From positions 45,950,415 to 46,014,414 of the forward strand of contig CM060175.1 in assembly GCA_030549775.1 (NCBI GenBank): a stretch of 64,000 nucleotides of DNA, given 5' to 3'. Each line of letters begins with the position of its first letter. Position 1 is the stretch's first letter. Source of the stretch: Tamarix chinensis. Taxonomy: Eukaryota; Streptophyta; Magnoliopsida; Caryophyllales; Tamaricaceae. The position numbers and the translations under genes are program-made. Positions 60,942 through 64,000 of this stretch are shown piece after piece. The notes beneath the pieces are model-generated. The model was not told where the DNA came from and ran no database searches. It saw only the letters and a list, made by a program, of their open reading frames with translations.

Positions 60942-63900
60942 ATGGATTTATTTAAGGACAAGAGTTGGGTGAAACTAAGGAGAGTAGACAATACTTACAA
61001 AAGAACCTTAGATACATTCCTTGACTATGCATTTGCAACCTCGGTCACTGATGGGAATAAGATTGCTTGTCCATGTTCGACTTGTGCAAATCGATTTTAT
61101 CATGAAAGAAATGTGGTTAGAGGTCATCTTATAATGAGAGAAATGGATATAGACTATCAAAGGTGTGTTTGGATTTTTCATGGGGAGCAAAGGGGCAATG
61201 AAGATAATGAAAATTTTGATTTGGGGCTCGATGATGATATGGGGTTTGATGATGTGCATGATGGTTCATGTGATGATGTTCTTGAGATGGTAGGAGATAT
61301 TTTTGAATTTCATAGGGCAAGTAGTAGTTGTCCAGGTTCTAATGAAGAAGCTGATGCATTTTTTAAGTTGATTGAAGATGCAGGGCAACCCTTATATCCT
61401 GGTTGTGAAGCTTTTAGTAAACTCTCCTTCATTGTTGAAATGTATCATCTGAAATGTTTATATGGAGTGACCGATGTTGCCTTTGATGCCTTAGTGAAAT
61501 TGTTTAAAAGAGCTCTTCCAAAAGAATCAACATTGCCGAATTCTCATAGGCAAATGCAGGGGATTATAAAAAAACTTGGAATTGGTTATGAGAAAATTGA
61601 TGCATGTCCAAATGATTGCGCACTTTTTAGGAAGGAAAAGATTGATTTAGATAATTGTCCTATTTGTAATGCTTTAAGATGGAAAGTTGCCGATGATGGA
61701 ACTGTGGTGAAATTAGCTAGTGGCAAAAAGGTTCCTTTAAAGGTATTACGACACTTTCCTTTGATCCCGAGGCTTAAAAGGTTGTTTATGTCATCAAAAA
61801 CAGCTCCATTAATGAGATGGCATGAAGAGGAGCGAAAAAAAGATGGTAAGCTCAGGCATCTAGCAGACTCTTATCTTTGGAAAGATTTTGATTCTAAGTA
61901 CCCAGAGTTTGCTAGTGATTCAAGAAATGTCAGGCTTGGCTTGACAAGTGATGGGTTCAACCCATTTGGCATGATGAGTACTCAATATAGCATTTGGCCA
62001 GTTGTATTAATGGTTTATAACTTACCTCCTTGGTTATGTATGAAACAATCATACTTTATTCTTTCACTACTTATACCTGGCCCAAAGGCTCCTGGAAATG
62101 ATATTGATGTTTTTCTTGAACCATTAGTTGATGAGTTAAAGGAGCTGTGGGATGTAGGATTAGAGACTTATGATGCCTCAAAAAATGAAACGTTCTCTCT
62201 TCATGGTGCCTTGATTAATACCATCAATGACTTTCCAGCGTATGGCAATTTGTCGGGATGGAAAACTAAAGGAAAAATTGCATGCCCACATTGTAATATA
62301 GATACTTGCTCTGAATATTTGAGGGGAAGCAAAAAAATGTGTTATATGGGCCATAGCCGCTTCTTGGATTTTAATCACAGATTTCGTCGTAGTAGAAGGG
62401 CCTTTGATGGGAAAACAGAACTCAGACCTCCTCCTACATCATTTTCTGGGACAGACTTGTTATACCAAATGGATGGAATTGATGTCATATTTGGAAAATC
62501 CCCTTATAATAAAAGGAGAAGGGAGGATAAAAAAAGGCCTTGGAAGAAGAGAAGCATATTCTTCCAACTTCCATATTGGGAGCATCTTCTACTACGCCAC
62601 AGCTTAGATATGATGCATGTGGAGAAGAATGTTTCCGAAAATTTACTTGGCACGCTTTTAGGCATCGAAGGGAGAACTAAGGATACCTTACAGTCAAGAC
62701 TTGACTTGCAGGTAAAGGATATAAGGCATGATCTGCATCCAATTGAAATAGAAGATAAAATATATCTACCTCCAGCATGCTTCACATTAACCCAAAAAGA
62801 AAAGGAGGAAATACTAAGCATATTAGGTTCTGTGAAAGTACCGGATGGGTATGCTGCAAACATCAGAAGGCGAATTGTTGATGGAAAAATCTCTGGGTTA
62901 AAAAGTCATGATCATCACATTATAATGCAACAACTATTACCATTGGCTTTAAGAAAAATGCGGAACAAGGATGTGAGTAAGGTGTTGATTGAGCTAAGTA
63001 ATTGTTTTAAGGAACTTTGCTCGAAAGATGCAACAACCCAAGACTTGGAGATATTAGAGGATCGCATCGCTCTCACACTATGTCATATGGAACGCATTTT
63101 TTTACCTTCTTTCTTCGACATCATGGTACACCTAGTTGTTCATTTTCCTAAGGAGGCAATCATCGCAGGTCCAGTATTTTACCGTTGGATGTATCCTGTG
63201 GAAAGGTATGTACATTCTAGTATTTTATTTATTATTTTTAATGGAAGATCAAGCTTATGCTCCCTTTATGTTAGTAATATGATACTAATGTTATAGGTAT
63301 TTGAGGAGGTTAAAAATGTATGTTCGTAATAAAAGTCGTCCTGAAGGATCAATTGCAGAAGGATATATTGCGGAAGAATGTCTGACATTTTGTTCTAGAT
63401 ATTTGCCTGATGTTCCAACAAAGGAAAATAGGTCTACATGAAATGATGATGATGATGGTAATGAATTGCATAATGGGTTGCCTATATTTTCCTTAAAATC
63501 TCGTGCAATGTCTAAGAAAAAAGATGTACAACCTGAATATATGTTTATTGAAGAAGCACATAGTTATGTGCTTGCAAATTGTGATGAAGTTGACGTATTT
63601 GCACAGTAAGTCCTAATTCTCTTTGAATAATTTTTTTAATCATTTTATATATATTTCTAACTTTATTATTTGTTTCCAGAGAGCATTATGATATCATAAG
63701 AACTGAATACCAACAGATGTCAAATATGATTGATGACATCCATAGAAGAAAGTTCCCTAAATGGTTTGCAATGAATGTATGTTGATACTTATACTCATTA
63801 TGTTTATATCATTAGTTATACATCTTTTTATTCAATGAGTGTTATTAATTATTAGGTCTCCAAGCATCTACCAAATGAAGCATGTGTTGCAGAAGATCTG

Positions 63901-64000
63901 ATAATTCTTAGTCTTGCTCCAAGCATGTGGATAAAGACAATGACTAAATTAACTTGCAATGGATACAGGTGGCGTGTGAAAGGCATTGATAAGAGGAGTG
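60942..64000 (+). pseudogene. CACTA transposase (TNP2-like), interrupted by one in-frame stop, 3' end missing
   Basis: Exons 60942-63205, 63297-63605, 63680-63776 and 63856 to the window end join in frame. Residues 1-85 are a transposase-associated domain (SWVKLRR, CPCSTCANR). The Tnp2 core follows, with GLTSDGFNPF near 337 and APGNDIDVF near 384 as likely catalytic Asp positions. Then comes an ITLCHMERIF-like block with FFDIMVHLVVHFPKEAI and RWMYPVER, a DUF4218-type domain ending across the first splice. Exon 2 (YLRRLKMYVRNKSRPEGS) has a TGA stop at 63439-63441, after which the same frame stays open to the next donor and through two more exons. The protein would act in the nucleus on the element ends. 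The start fits the family and follows a splice acceptor. The stop makes full-length product unlikely unless read through. Confidence 0.88.

Larger units (their letters stand above)
57649..64000 (+). mobile_element. En/Spm (CACTA) DNA transposon, 5' part
   Basis: Starts CACTACAAAATA, the hallmark end of the superfamily, preceded by ACT as the probable 3-bp target duplication. Subterminal repeats follow at 57671-57886, then an AT-rich stretch, a GC-rich leader at 58595-59011, a long probable 5' UTR intron and the TNP2-like transposase. The right end lies outside the window, so the element is at least 6.3 kb. It has landed in the ORF2 of a LINE. Confidence 0.9.

Overview
This is a stretch of plant nuclear DNA, almost certainly from a flowering plant with a repeat-rich genome. 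The evidence is a thaumatin-like (PR-5 type) gene with a plant GT-AG intron, an En/Spm (CACTA) DNA transposon, Ty3/gypsy elements primed by initiator tRNA-Met, L1-type LINEs and hAT-type MITEs. There are no prokaryotic operons. The background is AT-rich with long simple repeats. I cannot name the species.

Layout. Positions 63-5723 hold a complete 5.7 kb LTR-like element (copy A) with TG..CA ends and a CCATG target duplication. Positions 5729-10290 hold two truncated relatives head to head (B, C). Positions 10290-12588 are unassigned AT-rich repeat. Positions 12690-14760 are a decayed chromovirus pol with a small MITE inserted in it. Positions 16179-27114 hold further copies of the LTR-like family (G, H, I), of which H (16513-21615, minus) is complete. 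Positions 27177-33495 are a full-length but decayed Ty3/gypsy element with both LTRs. Positions 33496-34911 are another truncated LTR-like copy (K). The only apparently intact single-copy gene is the thaumatin-like protein gene at 35414-36338. Positions 37472-51607 form a 14 kb inverted-repeat structure with hAT-like TAGAGGTGG ends. Its left arm carries a truncated gypsy element, and its core carries two opposed LTR-like copies (P, Q). Positions 51608-52675 are a decayed LINE ORF2. Two hAT MITEs follow at 52797-53343 and 54976-55475. Two more LTR-like 5' ends follow, then the 3' end of a second LINE whose ORF2 is interrupted in frame by a CACTA transposon. That transposon starts at 57649 and runs off the window, with its TNP2-like transposase at 60942-64000.

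How it fits together. This is a nested-transposon landscape around one defence-type gene. The most interesting non-coding signal is in the LTR-like family. Its copies share a 5'-terminal imperfect hairpin of 70-100 bp. About 400-500 bp inside the 5' end most also keep a short dyad whose two halves change together between copies. In two subfamilies this is followed by an array of about six small hairpins. I found no convincing new protein-coding system. Long ORFs in microsatellite, purine-rich and minisatellite tracts look like composition artefacts. All coordinates for diverged repeats are by eye and may be off by tens of bases.
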